DNA of 64,000 nt from positions 9,597,501-9,661,500 of the forward strand of contig NW_026262690.1 of assembly GCF_021869535.1 (NCBI RefSeq), given 5' to 3'. The stretch comes from Mytilus californianus. Taxonomy: Eukaryota; Mollusca; Bivalvia; Mytilida; Mytilidae. The translations under genes and the position numbers were made by a program. Shown here in pieces: positions 25,201-33,079 of this stretch; positions within the stretch are counted from its first letter, which is position 1; each line of letters starts with the position of its first letter. The notes under the pieces were generated by a model, which was given only the letters and a program-made list of their open reading frames with translations, had not been told where the DNA came from and did no database searches.

Positions 25201-25764
25201 TCTTTGTTTTCTTGATTGTGTTCCTTTTTGTTCACATTGACCTTGACATACGCCCCACCATGACCAGTCTCCGACAATACAATTCTTTTGGCAACATAGA
25301 TTACCGCACTGTGTGACGCTTGATAAATTATCACAATACCCACCACATTGTTCTTTCTTTCTCTTAATCCGACTTCGAGAACAGACCCAAACGTCCTCTC
25401 CATTTAGATCGCAAGCTGAAGTCTGGTTTGTACAGTAACAAAATCGCCAGCTTGTCCATGAGCTATATACGCAGTCCTGCGGGCAACAGACATCTCGGTT
25501 ACATGGTTGGGTTTCTGTGGTGTTCAGACTGCAAGCCTCTCTGCACGTCTCTGGTGAAAGAAGAATACGTTCTCTTGAACGAACTCCAAGTGTGTTGTTG
25601 CAAGAAGTTGAGCAAGACGACCATATCGTCCACTCGCTAGCCACACACTGACATTCACAATTAACTCCCCCAAATAATGAGAACATCAGCACAATTAAAT
25701 AGTATATTCCAACGTATTGCATTCTTTCGGACTTCAGACACTTAACCATTGAAATCATGATCAC
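1130..25764 (-). CDS. Gene A: secreted multi-TSP1 protein (six exons seen, 3' end beyond window)
   Basis: Reading the minus strand, exons 25764-24934, 11496-11267, 10582-10306, 6855-6736 (minimum form), 2989-2783 and 1279-1130 join in one frame with AG/GT borders and matching phases (0, 2, 0, 0, 0). The product begins with a signal peptide, then eight TSP1 repeats with the W-x2-W-x2-C pattern, a cysteine-rich module and a sushi-like module: at least 605 residues in the window. TSP1 proteins of this kind are extracellular or cell-surface adhesion or complement-like proteins. I cannot name an orthologue; coadhesin-, properdin- or hemicentin-like relatives are all possible. There is no stop codon after the last exon, which ends at a good donor, so the gene continues leftwards. 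The 13.4-kb first intron is packed with transposons. Confidence 0.85.
1340..1925. repeat. Dispersed element with three internal ~171-bp units
   Basis: The phrase AAGTTGTTGAGTGATGAATC recurs near 1372, 1541 and 1710. The block ends in a GGACGGACTGACGGACTGACG-like run and a hairpin of TATACCCCC and GGGGGGTATA at 1894-1922. This looks like a non-autonomous element with internal tandem units. Frames called on the minus strand here are repeat translations. Confidence 0.65.
2083..2345. repeat. AT-rich imperfect minisatellite (AAGATATCTTATTAACTTTAT type)
   Basis: Variants of TTTATAAGATATCTTAT recur about every 18-36 bases. The motif is itself palindromic around GATATC. Confidence 0.65.
2783..2989 (-). 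CDS. Gene A exon 5: cysteine-rich module
   Basis: The acceptor is TTTATAG|GATTGG and the donor TAT|GTAAGT; 69 codons, phase 0 at both ends. It encodes DWQHCHEPCKYPDYC, then CGCPEGMNLATDGISC and YCPPIPVLQYCPPNRYY, ending NACTY. The cysteine density and the CxCPEGM motif resemble EGF-like or TIL-like modules, but I cannot assign a family with certainty. Confidence 0.8.
2990..4690. other. Intron of gene A, nothing recognised
   Basis: AT-rich intron between exons 4 and 5. The open frame at 4347-4631 has no domain, no splice support and biased AT-rich codons, so I do not call it a gene. Confidence 0.5.
4700..5110. repeat. Dispersed repeat with two internal ~157-bp units
   Basis: AAGTGAAAATCATCAAT followed by GAAC(T/A)TGACCTC and AAAAGCATTGGT occurs near 4794 and 4952. 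Transposon-derived sequence within an intron. Confidence 0.55.
5408..5425. repeat. Poly-C tract
   Basis: A run of about 18 C. Similar tracts occur near 19614, 27521, 49659-49760 and 58858, and are assembly-sensitive. Confidence 0.9.
5556..6783 (-). repeat. 54-bp tandem array carrying 22 copies of a 5' splice site
   Basis: Read on the gene strand, each unit contains ATCATCTATTGTAAGTATCA, so each carries ATT|GTAAGT, an excellent donor. I count 22 intact plus-strand ACTTAC motifs from 5596 to 6730, spaced 54 bases apart, plus partial units at both ends. Units differ by a few substitutions (GGCCCT, GGCACT or GGCTCT variants; TTTACA or ATACA). The array starts inside coding exon 4 of gene A and extends into what should be intron. 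It keeps one open frame on the gene strand and, by symmetry, largely open frames on the other strand; the plus-strand frames are shadows. Confidence 0.97.
6736..6855 (-). CDS. Gene A exon 4: TSP1 repeat 8 (shortest splice form)
   Basis: The acceptor is TATATATAG|ATGGATGAATGG. The exon encodes MDEWQPWEDCIRDCSKGIQ, basic IRKRNIKV, then NPQCQGATCKSSI, a TSP1 module. The first possible donor is ATT|GTAAGT at 6735-6730. From here on a 54-bp tandem array repeats the final 18 codons together with the donor. The frame stays open through all copies, so the exon could end at any of 22 donors, the last one giving 5602-6855 (418 codons). Every choice leaves in phase 0 because 54 is a multiple of 3. Which donor is used cannot be told from DNA. 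Confidence 0.75.
6857..8572. other. Intron 3 of gene A, one short hairpin only
   Basis: AT-rich, no exon found. At 7134-7147 and 7178-7191 there is a 14-base inverted repeat (AATGTGGTGCACAC and its complement) around a 30-base loop. Confidence 0.55.
8573..8843. mobile_element. MITE with 19-bp perfect terminal inverted repeats
   Basis: The left end CATATGCATACCTGCCAAC (8573-8591) is the exact complement of 8825-8843. The interior carries GCAGGGGATTTCCCCCATG and a partial mirror. The size of 271 bp, the absence of an ORF and the perfect ends fit a non-autonomous DNA transposon. The superfamily is not determined. Confidence 0.8.
8922..9107. repeat. 33-bp tandem repeat, about six copies
   Basis: GAGTTACTGATTACAAAGCT recurs every 33 bases, with GTAATGTATA or GTAATATATA spacers. 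The MYRVTDYKASV open frame is only this repeat. Confidence 0.9.
9186..9378 (+). mobile_element. Solo 3' tail of the Penelope-like family
   Basis: It contains GGCCAGCTGAAGGACG, TTTCTCGCTGCATTGAAGAC, GGTCGGGTTGTTGTCTCTTT and ends at CATTCCCCATTTCCATTCTC. The same tail lies at the 3' ends of RT-bearing copies at 18.2-22.1, 28.97-30.4 and 49.1-51.5 kb, so this is a heavily 5'-truncated copy. Confidence 0.8.
9379..10305. other. Intron 3 of gene A, nothing recognised
   Basis: No exon or repeat that I can support. Confidence 0.5.
10306..10582 (-). CDS. Gene A exon 3: second half of TSP1 repeat 6 and repeat 7
   Basis: The acceptor is AAACAG|TGTGAG. The 277-bp exon completes the split codon (AG+T = Ser) and leaves in phase 0 at GTG|GTAGGT. 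It encodes SVRKRTVETQNTCGGESC, then MSQWESWSDCSNNCGVGS and a close at CGGQQC, ending SVDCV, almost the same as the NVDCV end of exon 1. This shows an old modular duplication. The 684-bp intron to exon 2 holds nothing I recognise. Confidence 0.88.
11267..11496 (-). CDS. Gene A exon 2: TSP1 repeat 5 and first half of repeat 6
   Basis: The acceptor is AATTTTAG|ATTTCTCAG and the donor ATCAG|GTAGTA. The 230-bp exon enters in phase 0 and leaves in phase 2. It encodes ISQWSIWTSC, a module ending CQGQPC, the linker CCKQDC, then VSQWSKWGLCSSDCGTGIR, which is interrupted by the intron. The only long plus-strand open frame over this exon (11332-11529) is a shadow. Confidence 0.85.
11666..13257. repeat. 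48-bp tandem array, 33 copies with 528-bp higher-order period
   Basis: The unit reads TTTATCTACATGTTGATCTC, then CCTCCTAGGTCTTACC and CAGCTGCACAGG. A variant unit with CCAAACTGC occurs near 12041, 12377, 12569, 12905 and 13097. These spacings alternate 336 and 192 bases (7 and 4 units), giving an 11-unit higher-order repeat of 528 bp. The array lies in intron 1 of gene A. The long open frames on the plus strand (11615-13048 and 11679-13292) exist only because 48 is a multiple of 3. Confidence 0.97.
13370..13665 (+). mobile_element. Transposon 3' fragment (unclassified)
   Basis: It includes AGCCATGGTGTTGTCAGTTT and TTTGAATGTCCCTTTGATAT, ending TCTCTTTCATAAATAAAAT. I recognise this only as a repeat-like tail; class inferred, not shown. 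Confidence 0.4.
13812..13990 (+). repeat. GGATTTAGG dispersed repeat, copy 1
   Basis: GTTGATTTAGGGGCCAGGG, TACGGAGCT, then CACTCCAATC and a pyrimidine-rich end. Related copies are at 16112-16260 and 58838-58990, with a diverged one at 27475-27640. SINE-sized, of unknown origin. Confidence 0.6.
13991..15283. repeat. AT-rich intron with a ~124-bp duplicated segment
   Basis: TTTATTCGACTTTGGGATCT (near 14400) and TTTATTCAACTTTGGGATTT (near 14524) mark two copies of one segment. A broken MITE end (TAGTCCAAATAATTATGA, near 14153) matches the MITE at 15498. Nothing else seen. Confidence 0.5.
15284..15480 (+). repeat. GGATGGGGTTTACA dispersed repeat, copy 1
   Basis: Starts GGTCTGGATGGGGTTTACA and continues in AGAGAATAATGG/AAAGAATAG purine-rich variants. 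A second copy starts near 26648. Confidence 0.55.
15498..15625. mobile_element. 128-bp MITE with 33-bp near-perfect inverted ends
   Basis: AGTCCAAATAATTACGACGT with CTTGGAAGGCTAT at the left is mirrored at 15593-15625 with two mismatches. No ORF. Confidence 0.8.
15640..16111. other. Intron 1 of gene A, nothing recognised
   Basis: The two overlapping frames here (15615-15846, one on each strand) have no domain or splice support. Confidence 0.4.
16112..16260 (+). repeat. GGATTTAGG dispersed repeat, copy 2
   Basis: GAGGTGGATTTAGGAGGGAC, TATGGAGCTATAAATG and CCCACTCCAAACGTTGCC match copies at 13812 and 58838. Confidence 0.65.
16625..16860 (+). pseudogene. LINE reverse-transcriptase C-terminal fragment
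   Basis: The frame carries a C-terminal zinc-knuckle-like pattern, CLHGLCDSNDIGDEYHYIMN followed by C, then ERMKNFLPQY. The (C-x2-C) IGDE(Y/F)HY C pattern is common at the ends of LINE ORF2 proteins. No RT core remains; it ends at a stop and AT-rich sequence. Confidence 0.6.
17580..17725 (-). pseudogene. LINE C-terminal fragment
   Basis: The minus strand encodes EDEFHFILQC, YNAIRRHYIKPYYQRR and a stop after VQLLSS, the same C-terminal type as at 16625 but in opposite orientation. Its upstream end is replaced by a Penelope-like tail at 17735. Confidence 0.6.
17735..17858 (+). mobile_element. Solo Penelope-like 3' tail just ahead of the long copy
   Basis: TGCGGGAATTTCTCGCTGTG to CATTCCCCATTTCCATTCTC matches the family tail. 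It is in the same orientation as, and 0.4 kb ahead of, the long copy beginning near 18.2 kb, as in the head-to-tail partial copies often seen with Penelope-like elements. Confidence 0.7.
19366..19633 (+). repeat. 134-bp tandem duplication inside Penelope-like copy 1
   Basis: GAAATTGCAGTACATTTATG begins near-identical segments at 19366 and 19500, each ending in a C-rich run (short in the first, about 21 C in the second). Confidence 0.9.
20581..21496 (+). pseudogene. Penelope-like reverse transcriptase, broken
   Basis: Three overlapping frames (20581-20811, 20848-21135 and 21062-21496) together match the RT of copies 2 and 3: IGIPMGTNCAQLIADLFLY, YLDDILALNNDD with the catalytic DD, CPFLDLDIYIFNGK, and KTFTKFYHRYKDIISKY. 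A stop after TSK and a frameshift near 21080-21120 break it. Confidence 0.85.
22150..22690 (-). pseudogene. LINE reverse-transcriptase core fragment
   Basis: The minus strand 22678-22313 encodes TTWTVAILVPVFKKDDSSDP, then VNYRGISLISNLAKLF and DAQFGFRPGCSTVDAMF, then VVYKQAFDTV, which are RT fingers motifs of non-LTR elements (Jockey/CR1-like). The motif A aspartate position reads YKQAFD; no YADD follows. Confidence 0.85.
22690..23640. repeat. Degenerate ~30-bp repeats rich in GGAAC/GTTCC and AACTAGTT
   Basis: Dozens of variants of AACTAGTTGAAAAGTTCC and CCGGAAC alternate. A segment starting TTTGCCAAATTAGTCAAAAC (22878) recurs near 23078. The motif is nearly self-complementary, so it occurs on both strands. 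The minus-strand frame 23148-23381 lies partly in it and is not supported. Confidence 0.75.
23641..24930. other. Intron 1 of gene A near exon 1, nothing recognised
   Basis: Unique-looking AT-rich sequence. The minus frames at 24362-24571 and 24638-24850 show no domain or splice context. Confidence 0.45.
24934..25764 (-). CDS. Gene A exon 1: signal peptide and TSP1 repeats 1-4
   Basis: This exon has 277 codons ending at the donor GTG|GTGAGA (phase 0). The N terminus has a hydrophobic stretch (YVGIYYLIVLMFSLFGG) followed by NCECQC, a typical signal peptide. A second Met at residue 15 (25722) would give a more ordinary signal length and may be the real start. Four TSP1 modules follow, opening at SEWTIWSSC, SSWTSWRFC, GDWSWWGVC and GEWGEWGLC. 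They are separated by CCPQDC, CCQKNC and CCPVNC linkers, a double-Cys spacer also seen in exon 2 (CCKQDC). The second module is unusual, with a cysteine- and asparagine-rich insertion after its first strand. Repeat 4 has canonical Cys spacing (CNATCGNG, then CGGESC). Several N-x-S/T sites suggest glycosylation. Confidence 0.88.
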
Positions 25765-26640
25765 GATCGATGATGTCTTACGAGTTTATATCAGTTTAAA
25801 ATGTAATACTATCAATAACGATGAACCTTTATTTTTTGGTTCAAGAACTGACAAATATTGAAGTTTATATTTTCTCATTTACATCTGAATTAGCATTGTT
25901 TTCTTTACTGATGATATGAAACTTGTCCATTTTATAAAATCCCTTAAACGTAAAAGGTATCCATAGAGTGGAAAATATACTTGTTTAAAGCAAGAAAAAT
26001 TACATGAGTTCAAAGAATTAACTGGTTTGTAGATGCAATGATAACGTCAATACAGCTTTTTTATTTCTATAAGTTTTTTAGACAATTGAAATTGATTTTA
26101 TAAACGATGTCTTGTTGTGAAATGCGATATCTAATCTCTTTCATTTTAGACACAGATGGGATGTCTTTTTGGTTTTCTTTTCAGCAACATATGTTGACTT
26201 AATACCCTATATTTTATTGCTTTGTCCATTTTATATTTTCATACGCCTATTCGATCAATCTGAAAAAAGACAATGATATAGACATATATTTTTAAAGATA
26301 TGTTTACACACCATTGGCTATATTTTCATAGAATGAAAATTCCATCGGGAACAATCTGGCTATACATTCATGATGCATCTGAGATATATTCAAGACTATA
26401 ACATGTGCATTTTATTTAGATTTTAAAATTGCAGTACAAAAGGAATTGAAATCTTCTATTTGTTCCCTATTGCTTTATTTTTTATTTTATTTTTATGCAT
26501 GTGTGAAAAGCAATCCTATAAATTAAGTAAAGTACTTGAATTGGAGAAATGCCATACAACACCAAAGTGAACCTTAAATTATTGTGTGTTTAAACAACAA
26601 CAGACAACCAGAGGATACCATTGTCTATCAGAGATGTACC
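25765..26640. other. Region upstream of gene A start
   Basis: This would hold the gene A 5' UTR and promoter. No confident TATA or initiator could be chosen in this AT-rich stretch. Confidence 0.4.
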
Positions 26641-26644
26641 TATT

Positions 26645-26765
26645 AATGGTGTGGATGGGGGTTTACAGAAAAGAGAATGATGGGCAAAAAGTATAAAGAA
26701 TAGAAAAATATGGCCTAAAAAATTAAAGAATACAGAAATAAAGGACCCCCGTCCGGAACCTCCTA
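26645..26765 (+). repeat. GGATGGGGTTTACA dispersed repeat, copy 2
   Basis: GGTGTGGATGGGGGTTTACA followed by AGAGAATGATGG and purine-rich variants, as at 15284. Confidence 0.55.
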
Positions 26766-26769
26766 TGTC

Positions 26770-27470
26770 GATGTTGAAATTGAAATTAAAAAAAAAAAAA
26801 CAGAACCTTTATTCTAATTCCAATGTATAACAAAAAAGAATTAATGCATTAGAGCTTCGAAAATGTACAAAATTAAAATAGAATACAATTCTGCTAATCC
26901 CATGAATGCTCATGGCGCATTAACGCCATTTCAAAACATAATGTCATACGAATGAAAATTCTGAAGCTGGAGGCTTTTCCGTTACGTTTACGCTCCTAAT
27001 TCGGATAATATTGCATTAAAATTGATTATTGATGTAGGTTTTAATTATTTTTTATTCTATTGCATTATCCACACATTTATGATTTTCAGCAAATCAACAT
27101 GGCGCCGGCTCACTCCCTAGTTTCGATATGTAAACTGTGGGTTTGGCGGTAAATAGCAGCCAACAAAAATAATGTAACGGTTGAAAATTATAAATTAAAA
27201 ACAATTGAGGTAACTAAAGAAACAATTCGTGTAAGCCATAGATTTATTGGAAATTGTTAGCTGTATTAGACTAATTGCAATACCATCACTAGCACTAATC
27301 TCAACAGACACCAGAACAAGAAAACACAACACCAAACATTTCGGCAAATATTTACTACAAAAGAAAGTTATAAATGGTAATTCTTTCCTCACATAATAGT
27401 TCAGTGGAACATGCTACCACAAGTTGTTATAGCATGTCTACCAATTGAATCCTTAATTTTTTTATCATGT
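26770..27470. other. Intergenic, nothing recognised
   Basis: The region between the divergent genes A and B; no supported feature. Confidence 0.4.
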
Positions 27471-27474
27471 ATAT

Positions 27475-27640
27475 CATTGGTGGATCCAGGGGGTGGTGGT
27501 GGTTCTGGGGTGTGTGGACCCCCCCCCCCCCTTATTTTTGACGATCAATGCATTTGAATGGGGACATATAGTTGGACCCCCCGGCCCCCTGTATCCTGGG
27601 TTTGGACCCCCTTTTTAAAAATGGCTGGTTTCGCCCCTGT
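27475..27640 (+). repeat. GGTGGATCCAGGGGG repeat with poly-C
   Basis: Resembles the GGATTTAGG family in layout (G-rich start, then a C tract, GGACCCCC variants). Diverged; membership uncertain. Confidence 0.4.
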
Positions 27641-28970
27641 ATATAGTCCAACCAAAGTAAATTATTGCATGAATTATCCAGATAAAAATGTTCTTGAACT
27701 TATTAATCAAATGGAAATTAGACAGGTCTTTGCTGAGTTTGACCAAAGAGTTGTTACAGTATAGTAAATACAACTTCTTGGTTTGGCCATAGGTCACGAT
27801 AGACAGTCTTCGCCTTTTTGTGAACTGAAGTCAAGATTCTGTTCTAGGTATCTCCTGGAACCAATATATAAATTCATGTATTAGTCCTAGGTATTTCTCA
27901 TGTCCGCACATCTTTGTTTGAAATATCACCGTTAGGTGTTCCAATAATAAAGGAGGATTTTAAAGAAAGACTTAAAACAGGCCGACAAACTATATATGCC
28001 TTGCTAGGTTCTGGTCTACATGCAAGAAAAGGAATGTCACCCATAGTGCTTAAAAAAGTATGGAAAACCTACGCTGTCCCACGTTATTTTTATGGGCTCG
28101 AGGTTCAAATATGCACAAAAAAGGATATATCTGAACTGGAAAAATTACAAAGGAAGATATTTAAACAATTCCAATGTCTACCAGAAAGAACAGCGTTCGC
28201 AGCAGTATATATACTAATAGGAGCTGAGCCCATTGAGTCGATTTTAGACAAAAACATGCTAGCACTATTTCTCTCAATCTCTCGCCTGGATGGCTCGATA
28301 GAACGTAAAATACTAGAAATTGTCGTATAAATAAAATTTGGCAAAAATATCAATTGCCAAAAGCAGAAGAAATTATGGAACATCCTCCATCAAAATATAT
28401 GTGGAAAAAAACAATTGAAACATCAATAAATGAACAGTGGTCTTCAATTTGGACAATAGAATGTAACACAAAATCAACGCTTAAACATTTATCTCTTCAA
28501 AAAGATCCGGTCAATAATCCACATAACATTTGGAAATGTGTTAGAAATAACCAATATGACATAAAAAAAGGCAGAATTAAAATGTAAGCTAGTAACTGGT
28601 ACCTACATGCTCCAAAGTACTAGGGCAAAATTTAATTAGTAAAAATACTATTTATCCAAATTGCAAGCTATGCAATGAATCTGAAGAAACCTTAATAAGT
28701 CTAACTGATGTTAGGCAGCGATATATGGATAAATTATTCAAAATGCTACGAGAAATAGAAAGGGGTGGTACAACAAATGTTATTAATAATGAACTATTAC
28801 TCAAAATTATATTAGACTGCTCAGCACTAGACATAATGAGTAATCAGCCAATAGACAAGTTGCTAGATATAGAAAGGAAGACACAAGATCTATGCTACCA
28901 TTTACACATGAAGCGTACACAACTTTTATGTGATATCAAGTGACATGAAAATATAACAGTATATTAATAT
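27640..28970 (+). pseudogene. LINE ORF2 C-terminal half, degraded
   Basis: The frame 27914-28330 encodes GLHARKGMSPIVLKKVWKTY, PRYFYGLEVQICTKKDISEL, EKLQRKIFKQFQCLPERTA and the A.YILIGAEPIES region. The protein continues in another frame to 28587 (WKKTIETSINEQWSSI), then CKLCNESEETLISL and DKLFKMLREIE to 28943. This is the post-RT region of CR1/Jockey/RTE-like LINEs. Two frame breaks show it is dead. Its 3' end abuts the tail of Penelope-like copy 2. Confidence 0.75.
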
Positions 28971-28972
28971 AA

Positions 28973-30418
28973 AATTGAGAATGGAAATGGGGAATGTGTC
29001 AAAGAGACAACGACCCGACCATAGAGCAGACAACAGCCGAAGGCCACCAATGGGTCTTCAATGCAGCGAGAAACTCCCGCACCCGGAGGCGTCCTTCAGC
29101 TGGCCCCTAAACAAATATGTATACTAGTTCAGTGATAATGGACGTCATACTAAACTCCAAATTATACACAGGAAACTAAAATTAAAAATGATACAAGACT
29201 AACAAAGGCCAGAGGCTCCTGACTTGGGACAGGCGCAAAAATGCGGCGGGGTTAAACATGTTTTTTGAGATCTTAACCCTCCCCCTATACCTCTAGCCAA
29301 TGTAGTAAAAACAAACGCACAACAGTACGCACAGTAAAACTCAGTATATGAGAAGTCCGAGTCCGATGTCAGAATAGGAAACAAAAGAAAATAAACAAAA
29401 TGACAATAATACATAAATAACAACAGACTACTATAGTATATAGCAGTTACTGACATGCCAGCTCCAGACCTCAATTAAACTGATTGAAAGATTATGTCTT
29501 CATCATATGAATATCAGGCACAATCCCTCCTGTTAGGGGTTTAGTATTATACCGTCATAAAATATATGAGAAGAACATAACCCGTGTCATGCCAACAACT
29601 GGTTTTAGAATAAATGTGTTTATTTCCGATGACCCTATAAGTGAATCAATATTAAAGCCAAAATATGCAATCTTTAATGACCTGACAACAGTATCGTAAC
29701 TATATCCCTTCTTAATAAGTCTGTTTAAAGGTTTTGTTAGCTTTTGAGGTGAATACTGACATTTTTGTGCTTTGTAAAGAATATTACCATAAAAGATTGG
29801 ATGTGAAATACCCGAACGTATAAGATGTCTGCATGTTGAGTTATATTTACGAATGATGTCCTTGTACCGATGATAAAATTTAGTAAATGTTTTGACTAGT
29901 TTATGATATCGAAAACCCTGGTGTAATAATTTTTCAGTAATACATAAATTTCTCTCGCTAAAATCTAATACGTTGTTACATACACGAGCGAATCGTACAA
30001 GTTGAGATATATAAACACCATAAGATGGTGACAAGGGAACGTCACCATCTAAAAATGGATAATTAACGATAGGAAATGAAAAATCATCTCTTTTATCATA
30101 AATTTTTGTATTAAGCTTCCCGTTAATGATATAGATATCAAGATCGAGGAAGGGACAGTTGTCATTGTTAGTATTAGCTTTATTTAAAGTAAGTTCAACA
30201 GGATAAAGTTCTTTAGTATACATACTGAAGTCGTCATTATTGAGAGCCAATATATCATCCAAATATCTAAAAGTATTGTTAAATTTTTGTATCAGATGTT
30301 GTTTCGATGGGTCTTTGCTGATTTTAGTCATAAATTGTAACTCATAACAATACAAAAACAGGTCCGCAATAAGTGGTGCACAGTTAGTCCCCATTGGAAT
30401 TCCGATAATATCAAATAT
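28973..30418 (-). mobile_element. Penelope-like copy 2, 5'-truncated
   Basis: Minus strand: RT from IIGIPMGTNCAPL (about 30418) to the 3' UTR and the tail ending at 28973 (AAAATTGAGAATGGAAATGG on plus). The 3' UTR shares GGCCAGAGGCTCCTGACTTG with copies 1 and 3. Truncation inside the RT is typical of target-primed reverse transcription. Confidence 0.8.
29555..30418 (-). pseudogene. Penelope-like RT fragment with an uninterrupted frame
   Basis: Open without stops over about 285 residues: GIPMGTNCAPLIADLFLYC, YLDDILALNNDDFSMY (catalytic DD), CPFLDLDIYIINGKLNTKI, and YGVYISQLVRFARVCNNVL. The N-terminal fingers and any nuclease are missing. The open frame extends to 30589 through unrelated flanking sequence, so its first Met is not the element start. 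It is the best-preserved RT of the family here. Confidence 0.85.
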
Positions 30419-30589
30419 AGTGATATTAAATATAGTCTGAACTGTCTGCATGGGATGCCAAGCTAACTGGTTCAGTTTATAAATATCAGCATACAAGATA
30501 ATGCTATATAATTTTAACATTTGCCTTGGCAGTGCATTTACAATGTATCGACTAGAAATCATTAGGTTGTAAATTTTTGATTTATTCAT

Positions 30590-31370
30590 ATTGGTGAATC
30601 AAAGTGCCGTAATTTGTGATGTGTGCATTATATCTTTTAATATATCATCAAGTACATTTTAAACTTTTATTTTATTCACTTTAACTAGCTAATTTTATTT
30701 TTAAATTATATTTTTCATATCGTAAATATAAAAATATCCGCTTTTTCGGTTATGTATTTAAAATTTTAATACTCATTCGATAAGTGGAGTGCTCCGATAA
30801 AACGGAGGAATATACCAGAACAGAACAGAACTTGAAATGATAGTCATGTATAGTCGTGACTTTCCCTATAACAAATGTGTGCTTCATCTGAAAAATAATA
30901 ATGCACAATTGTCTAACCTACATGTCTGTTTTATGTAAATTGAAAAGATCAACAATGGAATTCAGTACTTTGTTACATTCACAAACATGGACCACATTGA
31001 CTCTTATTCAATAACGTAAAAAATATTCTTCTTCTACCATATTTTATAATAGTGAACATAACCGCCTTCAACATGACTAAGGAGGATAACTTACAACAAG
31101 AAACATATAAATATTAATCAAATCAAAAATAGGGGAAAATGAAAATTACAAATGTACAAATGGTTTGATGTGAATAGCTGAGTTAAATATTGATGTGTTA
31201 AGATTATAACAATGAAATATAAGGGATGCACTCCAATATAGAAAATAGCATCAACTTTTTGTTTAACCTAAAATGTATCATGCCTACATGTATGTCATAT
31301 GTGTGTGGTGAAATCTTGGAGTTACAATATACTGCATGCAATCATCAAGAGGTGATGCCAAGTACTTTAA
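30590..31370. other. Intergenic, nothing recognised
   Basis: AT-rich; no supported feature. Confidence 0.4.
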
Positions 31371-31374
31371 TATA

Positions 31375-31760
31375 AAATAAAGAGATGTGGTATGATTGCC
31401 AATGAGACAAGTATCCAACAGAGCCCAAACAACTTGGATTTAAGCAATTATAGGTCATTGAATGGCCTTCAAGAATGAGAAAAACTCATACCGTATAGTC
31501 AGCTATGATTAAAGCCCTGACATCATCAGTGATATGACAAAATGTAGAACAATTTAAACAATAAAAAACAATGGCCTAATTCATGACAATGCAATAAACA
31601 GTTATAGCAGACAGCAACCAACAACAACCACTGAATTACAGGGTCCTGACTTGTGAAAGGCACATTCATAATGTGGTGGGGTCAGACATGTTAATAAGAG
31701 CTCAATCCTCCTCCTTACCTTGAACAATGGTCATTGGTGTAACAACACATCAAAGAACAA
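31375..31760 (+). repeat. GATTGCCAATGAGACAA tail-type repeat, copy 1
   Basis: ATGTGGTATGATTGCCAATG, ATTATAGGTCATTGAATGGC, CCTTCAAGAATGAG, CCATTGAATTAC-like blocks and TCCTGACTTGTGAAAGGCAC. Further pieces are at 42880-42980 (reverse), 57620-57905 and 61900-62045. The late part (TCCTGACTTG..AGGC, GGTGGGGT, ACATGTT) resembles the Penelope-like 3' UTR, so the families may share ancestry. Confidence 0.6.
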
Positions 31761-31929
31761 ACTGCACATCATTTGGCCTCTGGTGGAGAGTAATGTCTCA
31801 TTGGCAATCATACTATATCTCATCATTTTTATGTTTATCTTTTTCATAAAAGTTCAGATTTCTATGATGATATTCAGACAAATAATGCAGTTAAACTTAA
31901 ATGATAAGTTTTCTATCTCTTCAATAATG

Positions 31930-32162
31930 TCATTGAAATATATATATGTTAGGTCATCTTTGTAAGTGTCATTGAAATATATATATGTTAGGTCATCTTT
32001 GTAAGTGTCATTGAAATATATATATGTTAGGTCATCTTTGTAAGTGTCATTGAAATATATATATGTTAGGTCATCTTTGTAAGTGTCATTGAAATACATA
32101 TATGTTAGGTCATCTTTGTAAGTGTCATTGAAATGTATATATGTTAGGTCATCTTTGTAAGT
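31930..32162. repeat. 37-bp tandem repeat, about six copies
   Basis: GTTAGGTCATCTTTGTAAGT followed by GTCATTGAAATATATATAT repeats every 37 bases. The YFNDTYKDDLTYI frame is only this array. Confidence 0.95.
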
Positions 32163-32164
32163 TC

Positions 32165-33078
32165 TTGATTTTACAAATTTTCATTTTCATTTAAAGCAAT
32201 GTCTGGCCTGCATTGGAATTTAATATAATATACATTTCTTTAGTTAATATACAATATTTATTTTAAGTTTATTTCTGTAGTACAAACAGTGAGTTTTGAT
32301 GATTTCAGATAAAAAAAACTCATATTAAAAGGTATAGGAGATGAAAGTATCATGCTATTTTGAAAATTGCAATGAAAAGTACATAAAAAGACTTGTCGAC
32401 AATTATAGAGCAAAACATTTTGATTTTTGAAACTATAAATGCATACAAATGTGATGCCATGCATTTTGCTGTAACTTGCAATACAACTTGAGTTCCAAAA
32501 AATATGTGGAAAGTTTAATGGTGTCTACCACCATCTTTCGTGGTAAAATAGCAGGAAATAATCAGTCTAGATCTTTAATAGAATATGCAATTTTGAAAGA
32601 GAATGCAATTCATTTGTTAGACTTTTCATCTTAGTGAAGAAAATTGTGTGTTTTAACGTATCATTATGACTGTTTTTACAATCACATTTGATTCAATTTT
32701 CCAACTTTAAGCAATATCATGAATATAATGGGAAATAATTCAAATTAACTACTGTGTTGATGAGGATACTGGATAATTAACTTTGATATACAGTTTGATT
32801 ATTCAAGTTTTTAATACATATCAGTCGTAAATGAGAGTTAGCATCTCCCTAGGTTTATATCTTTAATTATAAGGATGAATGATACCTGAAATGTATATAC
32901 ACAGTACATTAGTAAAAGATTAGTTACAAATAATATAACATTTACAAATGTACTATAAATTTACCAATTTAGTTTTGTTGCAAGAAAACAAGTCCTTTGA
33001 CCCCAATTTTTTCTTTACATTTTCTAAAAGCACAAGAGCTTTGTTTTCATATTTGATTTAAAATTCTTGTGTTTAGTT
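32165..33078. other. Intergenic, nothing recognised
   Basis: Region that could hold an upstream untranslated exon of gene B; I see no way to place it. Confidence 0.35.
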
Positions 33079-33079
33079 T

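Noticed and set aside
31854..32099. Repeat protein YFNDTYKDDLTYI
   Set aside because: Frame through a 37-bp repeat; it has no start context, and 37 is not a multiple of 3, so copies shift frame.
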